The notes below the pieces were generated by a model. It searched no databases and had not been told where the DNA came from. It saw only the letters and a list, made by a program, of their open reading frames with translations. This document shows positions 1 through 6,283 of a stretch of DNA of 8,475 bases, one piece after another; the first letter of the stretch is position 1; every line of letters starts with the position of its first letter. The stretch covers positions 1 through 8,475 of the forward strand of contig CALGMY010000072.1 in NCBI GenBank assembly GCA_937958785.1, read 5' to 3'. The DNA comes from an uncultured Gammaproteobacteria bacterium (GTDB lineage: Bacteria; Pseudomonadota; Gammaproteobacteria; Steroidobacterales; GCA-2729495). The position numbers were made by a program, and so were the translations under genes.

Positions 1-54
1 GAAGACCCGTTGCAACCAGCAGACATTGTGATTGGGATGGGCGGCGGGCAGCAT
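1..54 (-). CDS. Start of an unidentified gene, cut by the window edge
   Basis: Only the first 18 codons are visible, starting with ATG at 54-52 and reading MLPAAHPNHNVCWLQRVF. A GTGAG stretch that overlaps the stop codon of the upstream UbiD-like gene lies 9 bases before this ATG and could serve as ribosome binding site, so the two genes may be translationally coupled. An in-frame TTG at 63-61 is an alternative start, 1 base after that stop. I do not recognise the peptide. By position it could be the remaining part of a split UbiD-family enzyme or simply the next gene of the operon; 18 residues are too few to decide. The reading frame also stays open upstream of the ATG, so a frameshift joining it to the UbiD fragment cannot be excluded. 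Confidence 0.4.
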   Translation of the reverse strand, partial: MLPAAHPNHNVCWLQRVF

Positions 55-64
55 CGCGGTCAAC

Positions 65-454
65 TCACGGCGCCTTGGGTTTTTCACCGCCGGGAATGGC
101 GTCGGCCAGGGCCCGCCACGCATCCTGGCGGCGGGCGCGCAGCCACTCCTCCCGCCGGGCTTCGGTTTCGGTGAAGCGCAGCGGCGCCCCGTCCGGCACG
201 CCGTAGGCGAGGGCTGCGGCGAGCCAGCCCGGAAAGACGTTGCCGAGCACGGGGCCGTCGAGCCAGCGGCCCCCGGTACGGATCTTCTCAACCAGGAAGG
301 CCGGTGCCCCGTGGAAGCCCCGTTCGTCGATCAGGCGGTAGGCGAAGCCCGTTGCCTCGAACCGGTCCTGGTCCATGCTGCCGATGCGGAGCAACCGGCC
401 CCGGGACTCGAGGGCGGCCACGTAGTCCCGGAACGAAGCGAAGGGACCGGTCAC
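65..454 (-). CDS. UbiD-family decarboxylase, N-terminal domain only (truncated or split)
   Basis: This 129-residue protein resembles the N-terminal domain of UbiD-family (de)carboxylases, which use prenylated flavin to add or remove CO2 on aromatic or unsaturated acids. Seen: an FRDYVAALESRGRLLRI start (residues 7-23), then EATGFAYRLIDERG, a hydrophobic APAFLVEKI strand and a GPVLGNVFPGW block, in the order expected for UbiD. Family members are usually about 440-500 residues; here a TGA ends the protein just where the linker to the prFMN-binding core should begin, so the catalytic Arg-Glu-Glu residues and cofactor site are absent. It starts with GTG; a GGTGA motif 7 bases upstream supports this start, 16 bases after the CoA-transferase stop. 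It could be a separate small subunit, with the rest in the gene at 54-1, or a decayed gene. Alone it should not be an active decarboxylase. The family assignment is good; its functional state is unclear. Confidence 0.7.
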   Translation of the reverse strand: MTGPFASFRDYVAALESRGRLLRIGSMDQDRFEATGFAYRLIDERGFHGAPAFLVEKIRTGGRWLDGPVLGNVFPGWLAAALAYGVPDGAPLRFTETEARREEWLRARRQDAWRALADAIPGGEKPKAP

Positions 455-470
455 CGGACCATCACCGCGG

Positions 471-1688
471 TCAGATCACGCCGTCGTTCCGGAGACCCGC
501 GAGCTGGTCCGGACCGAAACCGAGCAGTTCGCCCAGCACCTCGGCGTTGTGGGCGCCCACTTCCGGGCCTGGCCAGTCCGTGCGTCCGGGCGTTTCGCTC
601 ATGAAGGGCAGCATGGCGGGGATCTTCAGTGCCTCGCCGTTCACCTGCACCTCCTCGAACAGACCGCGGGCATTGAAATGCGGGTCGGCAAGCATGTCGA
701 CCACGCTGTAGATGGGACCTGAGGGCACCTCGGCCCGCGCCAGGACGTCGAGGACACCGGCGGCGGTCATCGAGCCGGTCCAGGCGCCAATGGCGGCGTC
801 GAGTTCCTTCTCGTGGACGACCCGGCCCGCGTTGTTCGCCATGCGCGGGTCGTCCGCCAGCTCGGGCCGGCCGATCGCCTGCATCAGCCGCTTGTAGATG
901 GAGTCGCCGTTGCCGCCGATGATGACGAACCGGCCATCCTTGCAGCGATAGGTGTTGGTGGGGACGATGCCCGTGAGGGTGGAGCCCGACGGTTCCCGCA
1001 CGACCCCGGCTCCCGAGTACTCGGGCACGACGCCTTCCATCAGGTTGAACACGGACTCGTAGAGGGCGGCGTCGATCACCTGGCCACGGCCGGCCGGATC
1101 CCGGGACCGCTGGATGGCGGCCAGCAGGATGCCGATGACGCAGTGGATGCCGGCCAGCGTATCGCCGATGCTGAGGTTGGGCCGCACCGGCGCCTCGCCG
1201 GGAAAGCCGTTCACGTAGCGGAAGCCGCCAAGCCCCTCGCACACGGAGGCAAAGCCGGGTTTCGATGCGTAGGGCCCGGTCTGGCCGTAACCGGAGATGC
1301 GGCCGTAGATGAGGCCCGGGTTCTTCTGCCAGAGATCGGCCGGGCCGAGGCCCCACTTCTCCAGGGTGCCGGGACGGAAGTTCTCGACGAGGATGTCGGA
1401 CTTCAGCGCGAGCGCCCGGGCCAGCTCGCGGCCCCGCGGGTTGCGGAGGTCCAGGGTCACGGACTTCTTGTTGCGCCCCAGGCTGTGCCACCACAGCGAC
1501 ACGCCGTCCTTCATGACCCGCCAGGTGCGAATCGGGTCTCCGGTGCCGGGTGGCTCGATCTTGATCACCTCGGCGCCGAAGTACGCGAGCATGCTCGCGG
1601 CGAAAGGCCCTGCAAGGAGCTGGCCCATCTCCAGGACGCGATAGCCGTCGAGGGGTCGTTGCCCGTGGGATGTCTTCATGGGGGTCAT
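471..1688 (-). CDS. CaiB/BaiF (family III) CoA-transferase
   Basis: Family III CoA-transferases move CoA from a donor such as succinyl-CoA to a free carboxylic acid, through a covalent aspartyl intermediate in an interlocked dimer; they are cytoplasmic. From the ATG at 1688 the protein has 405 residues, the same length as E. coli CaiB. Seen: the family opening PLDGYRVLEMGQLLAGPFA, GAEVIKIEPPGTGDP, a LGRNKKSVTLDLRNPRG block, DILVENFRPGTLEKWGLG, SGYGQTGPY, and SIGDTLAG, whose Asp (residue 176) fits the catalytic Asp (169 in formyl-CoA transferase and CaiB). The substrate cannot be read from the sequence. The next gene is a UbiD-type fragment, which suggests metabolism of an organic or aromatic acid as a CoA ester. 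Start choice is uncertain: no good ribosome binding site precedes 1688 or the ATG at 1679. An ATG at 1787 adds 33 low-complexity residues and overlaps the ATPase gene by 32 bases, but has a GGTGG upstream. Confidence 0.9.
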   Translation of the reverse strand: MTPMKTSHGQRPLDGYRVLEMGQLLAGPFAASMLAYFGAEVIKIEPPGTGDPIRTWRVMKDGVSLWWHSLGRNKKSVTLDLRNPRGRELARALALKSDILVENFRPGTLEKWGLGPADLWQKNPGLIYGRISGYGQTGPYASKPGFASVCEGLGGFRYVNGFPGEAPVRPNLSIGDTLAGIHCVIGILLAAIQRSRDPAGRGQVIDAALYESVFNLMEGVVPEYSGAGVVREPSGSTLTGIVPTNTYRCKDGRFVIIGGNGDSIYKRLMQAIGRPELADDPRMANNAGRVVHEKELDAAIGAWTGSMTAAGVLDVLARAEVPSGPIYSVVDMLADPHFNARGLFEEVQVNGEALKIPAMLPFMSETPGRTDWPGPEVGAHNAEVLGELLGFGPDQLAGLRNDGVI

Positions 1689-1755
1689 GTCTGCTGGTTG
1701 GGAGTCGACGGGGCCGGCCGGGGCGGGCGCGCCATTCTGCCAGTTGGCGGCGGAC

Positions 1756-2610
1756 TCAGGGTTCCTCTCCCCGGCGGCGGATGGCATCGACCACCAGCTG
1801 GAGGAAATCCTGCTCGTCCCTCAGGTCCCCGATGGCCCGGGCATCGACCGTGTAGCCGAGCCGCTGGGCGAGGGCCGCGTAACGGGGCCGCCGGTGCTGC
1901 ACGAGCCGGGGGAATATCCAGCGCACGAAGTGGTCGGGATCGATCCCGTCCGTGTCCCGGCTGCCCGTCTCGTCCAGGTAGGCCCGGAGCTCCCGGTCCA
2001 GGAAGTCGTCCCGGTAGTACAGGGGCTTGGGATTTGCCGCGGCCCGGCGGATGAGTTCCTGCTCCATGTCGTCGCCGGCCCGCAGGTAGAGCACGAGGGT
2101 GTGGTCGGCGAGCACCTTCAGCATGTCGGGGTCGTCGAGCTCGCAGAGGCTGCCGCCGGCATCGTTCAGGAAGTGGTCGTAGCCGTAGATCTCCTTGGCC
2201 TTCACGATGAAGTCAGCCACGTCGCGCATGGCCGCAACCTCCGCCTGGCCGTGCAGGCGCTGGCGCCGCTTGAACTCATCGAGCGGCAGGCCGCCCCGCG
2301 CCGCCGATCCTACCTTGCCGAGGAACGTGGAGATCGGCGCCAGGTTGTGCACCGTGATGTTGCTGGCGATGTAGATGGAGTCGCTGCGCAGGAGATCCCG
2401 CAGGAACCCGATCTGCATGGCCTGCCGCTTGATGTTGTCGAGGATCGGCTCCTCCAGGTACTTGGTCCCGATGCGGTAATCGCCCGAATAGTGGAACCAG
2501 GAGGTCTGGGGCAGCTTGTAGGCCAGGGTCGTCTTGCCGACGCCCGACATGCCAAGGAGCGTGATGGCCTTGCGCGGCCAGGCCAGGAACTCTTGGGGAC
2601 TGAGGAGCAT
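1756..2610 (-). CDS. Conserved P-loop ATPase/kinase-like protein of unknown function
   Basis: A 284-residue soluble protein with a clear Walker A motif, GMSGVGKTT (residues 20-28), right after a short N-terminal strand (KAITLL), as in small P-loop kinases. Other blocks look highly constrained: WFHYSGDYRIGTKYLEEPI (about 38-56), LRDLLRSDSIYIASNITV (about 70-87), GGLPLDEFKRRQ, EIYGYDHFLNDAGGS (140-154, with acidic residues) and a hydrophobic strand HTLVLYLRA (170-178) that may be the Walker B strand or the one after it. I recall this as a widely conserved proteobacterial 'ATPase' family without a known role; I cannot name a substrate. It lies 24 bases downstream of the HNH gene, so both may be co-transcribed, but a -10-like box also sits just before its ATG. 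No Shine-Dalgarno motif precedes the start. There is no sign of truncation or of foreign base composition. Confidence 0.8.
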   Translation of the reverse strand: MLLSPQEFLAWPRKAITLLGMSGVGKTTLAYKLPQTSWFHYSGDYRIGTKYLEEPILDNIKRQAMQIGFLRDLLRSDSIYIASNITVHNLAPISTFLGKVGSAARGGLPLDEFKRRQRLHGQAEVAAMRDVADFIVKAKEIYGYDHFLNDAGGSLCELDDPDMLKVLADHTLVLYLRAGDDMEQELIRRAAANPKPLYYRDDFLDRELRAYLDETGSRDTDGIDPDHFVRWIFPRLVQHRRPRYAALAQRLGYTVDARAIGDLRDEQDFLQLVVDAIRRRGEEP

Positions 2611-2617
2611 GGGCCGC

Positions 2618-2623
2618 AGTATA
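2618..2623 (-). promoter_or_regulatory. Candidate -10 box (TATACT) for a leaderless ATPase transcript
   Basis: On the minus strand TATACT matches the TATAAT consensus at five of six bases and ends exactly 7 bases before the ATG at 2610. That spacing would put the transcription start on, or next to, the start codon, which fits the lack of a ribosome binding site. No convincing -35 box is visible. An AT-rich hexamer in DNA this GC-rich is notable, but it remains a prediction. Confidence 0.3.
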
Positions 2624-2634
2624 GCCGGACCCGG

Positions 2635-3642
2635 TCAGAGGCCGGCCAGCCGGCGATGCAGGTCCAGACCCTCGCTGCTGGGGCGGCTCGACTCGTCCTT
2701 GGGGTAGCGCAGGGGGCGGCCGGCCAGGATGCGGTAATTGGTCTGCATGAGGTCGTCGGTCAGCACGACGGACATGGTGCCCGTGTCGATGGCGATCTTG
2801 CCGAGGTCGAAGAGGGTGTGGATGTCCGACCGGAGCAGCAGGCCGTTGGACGGGTGGTGGGTGAACTTTCCCCGGAACGGCACGATGCAGGCGGCCTCGA
2901 GGGCGTCCGGGGCGTTGAAGCTGGTGATGGCGCAGCGGTACTCGTAGGCCTCCAGCAACGCCTGCCGGAACGTGGGGTGGCCCCGGCGCCGGATGATGGT
3001 CTCGATGACGGCCTGGCGGCCGTCCTTGCTGTTCTGGGGCTCGAGGAGCTGCATCCGGGCGAGGTCCCGCTCCGAGACCCGGATCATGCCGCTCATGTCC
3101 AGGATCGGCCCGCCAACGGCGGTATTCAGCAGTCGCCGGCGGGCGAACCGCTCCACGTTGCCGAAGTCAGCCTCGATGCGATCCATGGCTTCGTCCGGGA
3201 TCCGGTAGAACCCGGATTCCGGCACGGGCAGGTAATCGGCCAGCTCGCTGCAGGGCAGGCCGACCGACATCGGCTCGGACAGGAAGAACAGGTACTCGCG
3301 GATCCCTTCCGCCGCGCCGTCCTCGCCCCAGATGGCGCGGGCGGCCTTGGCATTCTCGTACCGGCCGAGGACCTTGGCGTACTGCCGGTACGAGCCCTTC
3401 TGGGCCACCAGCACGAAGTCCCCGACGCTCATCAGGAACCAGTTCTCGATGTTCTCGGGGGTCGGGCGCAGTCCCCAGGCATAGAAGCCGTGCCCGCGGC
3501 GCTCGATGTCGATGAGCTCGGGGCACGTCGCGTCACTGAAGTTGCGGATGATGTGCTGGCGCTCGATCGGGGCGCCCACGGAACGGTCCAGTTCCGACCG
3601 GTCTTGGGGCGACTCCACCACTGCAACGAAGATCCTGGCCAT
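2635..3642 (-). CDS. HNH endonuclease-like protein with EVE/PUA-like N-terminal region
   Basis: The protein has 335 residues. The C-terminal part (about 217-315) is an HNH_2-type domain: RRRGHPTFRQALLEAYEYRC, ALEAACIVPFRG, HHPSNGLLLRSDIHTLFDLG and RILAGRPLRYP follow the family order. Asn266 and His275 fit the N and second H of the motif, but the usual AAHI.P histidine is Cys252 (codon TGC, 2889-2887). The N-terminal 135 residues hold WGLRPTPENIENWFLMSVGDFVLVAQKG, then YAKVLGRYENAKAARAIWGED and REYLFFLSEP. This pattern recalls EVE/ASCH/PUA-like domains that read modified bases; that call is by resemblance only. The pairing would suggest a type IV, modification-dependent restriction enzyme acting on DNA in the cytoplasm, although the lost histidine casts doubt on nuclease activity. 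A conserved ATPase gene follows after 24 bases. The start ATG has no Shine-Dalgarno motif; a -10-like box lies 9 bases before it. Confidence 0.85.
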   Translation of the reverse strand: MARIFVAVVESPQDRSELDRSVGAPIERQHIIRNFSDATCPELIDIERRGHGFYAWGLRPTPENIENWFLMSVGDFVLVAQKGSYRQYAKVLGRYENAKAARAIWGEDGAAEGIREYLFFLSEPMSVGLPCSELADYLPVPESGFYRIPDEAMDRIEADFGNVERFARRRLLNTAVGGPILDMSGMIRVSERDLARMQLLEPQNSKDGRQAVIETIIRRRGHPTFRQALLEAYEYRCAITSFNAPDALEAACIVPFRGKFTHHPSNGLLLRSDIHTLFDLGKIAIDTGTMSVVLTDDLMQTNYRILAGRPLRYPKDESSRPSSEGLDLHRRLAGL

Positions 3643-3651
3643 GCGGGCAGG

Positions 3652-3657
3652 ATTCTA
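3652..3657 (-). promoter_or_regulatory. Candidate -10 box (TAGAAT) for the HNH gene
   Basis: On the minus strand TAGAAT matches TATAAT at five of six bases and ends 9 bases before the ATG at 3642. Transcription would begin within about 0-3 bases of the start codon, again giving a leaderless or near-leaderless message, which agrees with the missing ribosome binding site. No -35 consensus is seen at 16-18 bases upstream. Confidence 0.3.
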
Positions 3658-3671
3658 GCCCGATTTCCCGT

Positions 3672-3688
3672 GGCCCGGCGCCCGGGCC
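3672..3688. repeat. GC-rich inverted repeat in the divergent intergenic region
   Basis: A perfect 7-base stem (GGCCCGG with CCGGGCC) closes a 3-base loop (CGC). It lies between the HNH start and the thrA -10 box, upstream of both predicted transcripts, so it is not an attenuator or terminator for either. It might be a regulator binding site, but short GC palindromes are common in DNA of this composition. No T-run follows on either strand. Confidence 0.35.
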
Positions 3689-3728
3689 GCTGTAGCCCGC
3701 GTGGAGAACGGGTATGATTGGCCGCTGT
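3685..3728 (+). repeat. Pair of 9-base direct repeats (GGCCGCTGT) flanking the thrA -10 box
   Basis: GGCCGCTGT occurs at 3685-3693 and again at 3720-3728, 35 bases apart from start to start. The first copy overlaps the hairpin and the -35 region, the second the predicted transcription start of thrA. Such placing would suit a repressor that binds both copies, but the match is short and could be chance. Confidence 0.3.
3713..3718 (+). promoter_or_regulatory. Candidate -10 box (TATGAT) of the thrA operon promoter
   Basis: TATGAT matches TATAAT at five of six bases and stands 37 bases before the chosen thrA start codon. Transcription would start near 3725-3727 and leave a leader of about 30 bases. 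The -35 region (around 3690-3695) does not match TTGACA, so an activator may be needed or the match may be chance. No room remains for a Thr/Ile-rich leader peptide, so classical thr attenuation is not supported. Confidence 0.4.
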
Positions 3729-3734
3729 TTTTTT
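3728..3734 (+). other. Run of seven T at the predicted 5' end of the thrA transcript
   Basis: Seven consecutive T stand 9 bases after the -10 box, at or just after the predicted transcription start. Runs of T in this place cause RNA polymerase to slip and add extra U residues at some E. coli promoters such as codBA. Whether that happens here depends on the real start site. No strong stem precedes the run closely, so it does not look like an intrinsic terminator. Confidence 0.3.
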
Positions 3735-3755
3735 CCTGATCCGGCTGACCCATCC

Positions 3756-6275
3756 ATGACCACCAAGGCGACCCTGCCGGCCGAGCGGAGCGGCTGGCAC
3801 GTGCACAAGTTCGGCGGCACCAGCATGGGTGACGCGGACTGCTTCCGGCGTGTGGCCGACATCCTGCTGGGCGAGTCCGTGGCACGCCAGGCGGTGGTGG
3901 TGTCTGCCATGTCCAAGACCACCGATGCGCTCCTCGGCCTGGTCACTGCCGCGGAGCAGGGTGCCAGCGATGTTCCCGCCCGCATCGACGCGATTGCCAC
4001 CCGCTACCGGACCACGGCCACGGCCCTGCTGAAGCAGCCGGGGGCGGCTGACCGGATCCTGAAGTCCTTCACCGCAGACCTCGCCGACGTCCGGGACGTC
4101 CTGAAAGCCATCACGCTGGTGCGGCAGGCGGGGCAGCGGAGCCGGGACCTGATCTCCGGTTATGGCGAGCTCTGGTCCTCCCGGCTACTCGCCGCTTTCC
4201 TGACCGAACGCGCGGCGGCCCTGCCCGGCGGGCGGCCGATCCACTGGATCGATGCCCGCGACCTCATCGTCATCGAGCGTGGCGAGATGGGGCCGGCCGT
4301 GCAGTGGGAAGAATCCCGGGCAAACGCCCGGCGGCTGTTCCCCGCTGAACTTCGGGGTACGGTAGTCATAACGGGCTTCATCGCCAGCGAACGTAACGGC
4401 CTGCCGACCACCCTCGGCAGGAACGGCAGTGATTTTTCCGCATCCATCGTGGGCGCGTTGCTAGACGCCGGGAAGATCACCATCTGGACCGACGTGGATG
4501 GCGTCATGAGCGCGGACCCCAACCGGGTTCCCGAGGCAGCCATCATCGCCTCCCTGTCCTACAGCGAGGCGATGGAGCTCGCATACTTCGGCGCCAAGGT
4601 CATCCATCCCCAGACCATGTCGCCGGCCGTCGAGCGGGCCATCCCGATCTGGATCCGGAACACCTTCAACACGGCAGCCCCGGGTTCGCTCATCGGTCCG
4701 ACCTCCGATCCGAGGCAGCCGATCAAGGGCGTGACCGCCGTCGACGACGTCGCGCTGCTCAACATCGAGGGCGCCGGCATGATCGGCGTCCCCGGCACGG
4801 CCGATCGCCTGTTCGGCGCCCTGCGCGAGGCCGGGATCTCGGTGATCCTGATCTCCCAGGCGAGCTCGGAGCATTCCATCTGCATCGGCATTCCCAGTCG
4901 CATGGCCCCCGAGGCCGAGCGTGTGGTGGAGCGGGCCTTCGCCGTGGAGCTGAAGCAGGGCCTGGTGCAGAGCATCTCCGTCAAGAACCCGTGCAGCGTC
5001 ATCGCCGTCGTCGGCGATGGGATGGCCGGCATGCCCGGCGTCGCGGGCCGCTTCCTCGGGACGTTGGGCAGCGCGGGCATCAACGTGATGGCCATCGCCC
5101 AGGGGTCATCGGAACGCAACATCTCCGCGGTGATCAGCCGGCAGGATTCCACCCGGGCCCTGCGGGCCGTGCATTCGGGCTTCTACCTGTCCGCCGAGAC
5201 CGTCTCCATCGGCATCATCGGCCCGGGCAACGTGGGTCAGGTGCTGCTGCGCCAGATGGCGGCCGAGATTCCCCGGCTCAAGTCCCAGGTGAACCTGGAC
5301 CTGCGGGTGCGGGCCATCGCCAGTTCTTCCCGCATGCTGCTCAGCGACCGGGCGATCAACCTGGCCACCTGGCGCGAGGACTTCGAGCGCCATGCGGTGC
5401 CCCTCGACTGGGCGGTGTTCACCAACCACGTCCACGCGGAACACCTGCCCCATGCCGTGGTCGTGGACTGCACGGCGAGCGAGGACGTGGCCGGCCGCTA
5501 CATCGAGTGGCTGGGCGGCGGCGTGCACGTGGTCACGCCGAACAAGAAGGCGCCGAGCGGCGCCCTGGCCGCCTATGACCAGCTGCAGGAAGTCCGCCGG
5601 CGGCACAACACCCGGTTCCTGTACGAGACGACCGTTGGTGCGGCGCTTCCCATCATCGGCACGCTGCGGGATCTGCGGGAGACGGGCGACGAGATCCGCA
5701 GCATCGAGGGCATCTTCTCGGGCACGCTGGCCTACCTCTTCAATGTGTTCGACGGCACGAAGCCCTTCTCGACGATCGTCCGCGAGGCCCGGGATGCCGG
5801 TTACACCGAGCCCGACCCCCGCGACGACCTCTCGGGCCTCGACGTGGCCCGCAAGCTCATCATCCTCAGCCGGGAGATGGGCATGCGCCTCGAGATGAAG
5901 GACCTCGAGGTCGAAAGCCTGATCCCGCCGGGCCTGGAGGGCGGAACACCCGAGGACTTCCTGAACGCGCTGCCGGCCCACGATGCCGCCATGGCGGCGC
6001 GCTGGTCGTCGGCACGGGCGGCGGGCCAGGTGCTGCGCTACGTGGGCCGGCTCGACCGGCAGGCTGGCACCGCCACCGTGCGGCTCGAGGCGCTGCCGGC
6101 GACCCACGCCTTTGCGCACATCAACCTGACGGACAACATCGTGCGCTATGCCTCGGCCCGGTACAGCGAGAACCCGCTCGTGGTGCAGGGTCCCGGCGCC
6201 GGGCCCGCCGTGACCGCGGCGGGCGTGTTCGCCGACGTCCTGCGCCTCGCCACCTACCTCGGGGCGGCGCTCTGA
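3756..6275 (+). CDS. thrA: Bifunctional aspartokinase / homoserine dehydrogenase
   Basis: ThrA phosphorylates aspartate (first step) and reduces aspartate semialdehyde to homoserine (third step) in the cytoplasm, feeding threonine, methionine and isoleucine synthesis. The 839-residue product (E. coli ThrA has 820) is complete. Aspartokinase part: KFGGTS (18-23), LGRNGSD (220-226), WTDVDGV (244-250), EAMELAYFGAKVIHP (271-285). Two ACT-type regulatory repeats follow, with QASSEHSI (368-375) and AQGSSERNIS (448-457), which suggests feedback control by threonine as in E. coli. Homoserine dehydrogenase part: the NAD(P) loop GPGNVG (489-494), VVTPNKKA and GYTEPDPRDDLSGLDVARK (682-700), which holds the catalytic Asp and Lys. 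The ATG at 3756 is preferred over the one at 3714, which would add 14 residues, because the latter lies inside the predicted -10 box. No strong Shine-Dalgarno is visible. thrC follows after 8 bases; thrB does not. Confidence 0.97.
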   Translation: MTTKATLPAERSGWHVHKFGGTSMGDADCFRRVADILLGESVARQAVVVSAMSKTTDALLGLVTAAEQGASDVPARIDAIATRYRTTATALLKQPGAADRILKSFTADLADVRDVLKAITLVRQAGQRSRDLISGYGELWSSRLLAAFLTERAAALPGGRPIHWIDARDLIVIERGEMGPAVQWEESRANARRLFPAELRGTVVITGFIASERNGLPTTLGRNGSDFSASIVGALLDAGKITIWTDVDGVMSADPNRVPEAAIIASLSYSEAMELAYFGAKVIHPQTMSPAVERAIPIWIRNTFNTAAPGSLIGPTSDPRQPIKGVTAVDDVALLNIEGAGMIGVPGTADRLFGALREAGISVILISQASSEHSICIGIPSRMAPEAERVVERAFAVELKQGLVQSISVKNPCSVIAVVGDGMAGMPGVAGRFLGTLGSAGINVMAIAQGSSERNISAVISRQDSTRALRAVHSGFYLSAETVSIGIIGPGNVGQVLLRQMAAEIPRLKSQVNLDLRVRAIASSSRMLLSDRAINLATWREDFERHAVPLDWAVFTNHVHAEHLPHAVVVDCTASEDVAGRYIEWLGGGVHVVTPNKKAPSGALAAYDQLQEVRRRHNTRFLYETTVGAALPIIGTLRDLRETGDEIRSIEGIFSGTLAYLFNVFDGTKPFSTIVREARDAGYTEPDPRDDLSGLDVARKLIILSREMGMRLEMKDLEVESLIPPGLEGGTPEDFLNALPAHDAAMAARWSSARAAGQVLRYVGRLDRQAGTATVRLEALPATHAFAHINLTDNIVRYASARYSENPLVVQGPGAGPAVTAAGVFADVLRLATYLGAAL

Positions 6276-6277
6276 GG
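6274..6277 (+). promoter_or_regulatory. Ribosome binding site of thrC (GAGG) overlapping the thrA stop
   Basis: GAGG shares two bases with the thrA TGA codon and lies 6 bases before the thrC ATG. This fixes the thrC start and suggests that thrC translation is coupled to termination on thrA. Confidence 0.5.
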
Positions 6278-6283
6278 CCGGGA

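Noticed and set aside
1..1703. A 14-base match (CAACCAGCAGACAT) between 13-26 on the plus strand and the minus strand just before the CoA-transferase ATG
   Set aside because: The match is short, has no flanking similarity and no sign of a mobile element at either place.
813..2054. A 413-codon plus-strand frame opposite the CoA-transferase
   Set aside because: It is antisense to a gene with all family III CoA-transferase blocks and itself shows none.
1756..2610. The P-loop protein as the missing homoserine kinase
   Set aside because: Homoserine kinases are of the GHMP or APH-like type; a Walker A GxxGxGKT protein on the opposite strand and in another operon gives no support for this.
1678..3717. 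A 679-codon open frame on the plus strand, opposite the ATPase and HNH genes
   Set aside because: It is antisense to two genes with clear protein motifs, its product is a repetitive Val/Gly/Glu/Ala-rich sequence without any recognisable domain, and long shadow frames are common in DNA this GC-rich.
3697..3734. A thr-type attenuator or intrinsic terminator in the thrA leader
   Set aside because: The only stem near the T-run (CCCG with CGGG) has 4 bases and a 9-base loop and lies upstream of the predicted start; there is no Thr/Ile-rich leader peptide.
5106..6119. A 337-codon minus-strand frame opposite thrA
   Set aside because: It is a shadow of the homoserine dehydrogenase part of thrA and has no recognisable motif.
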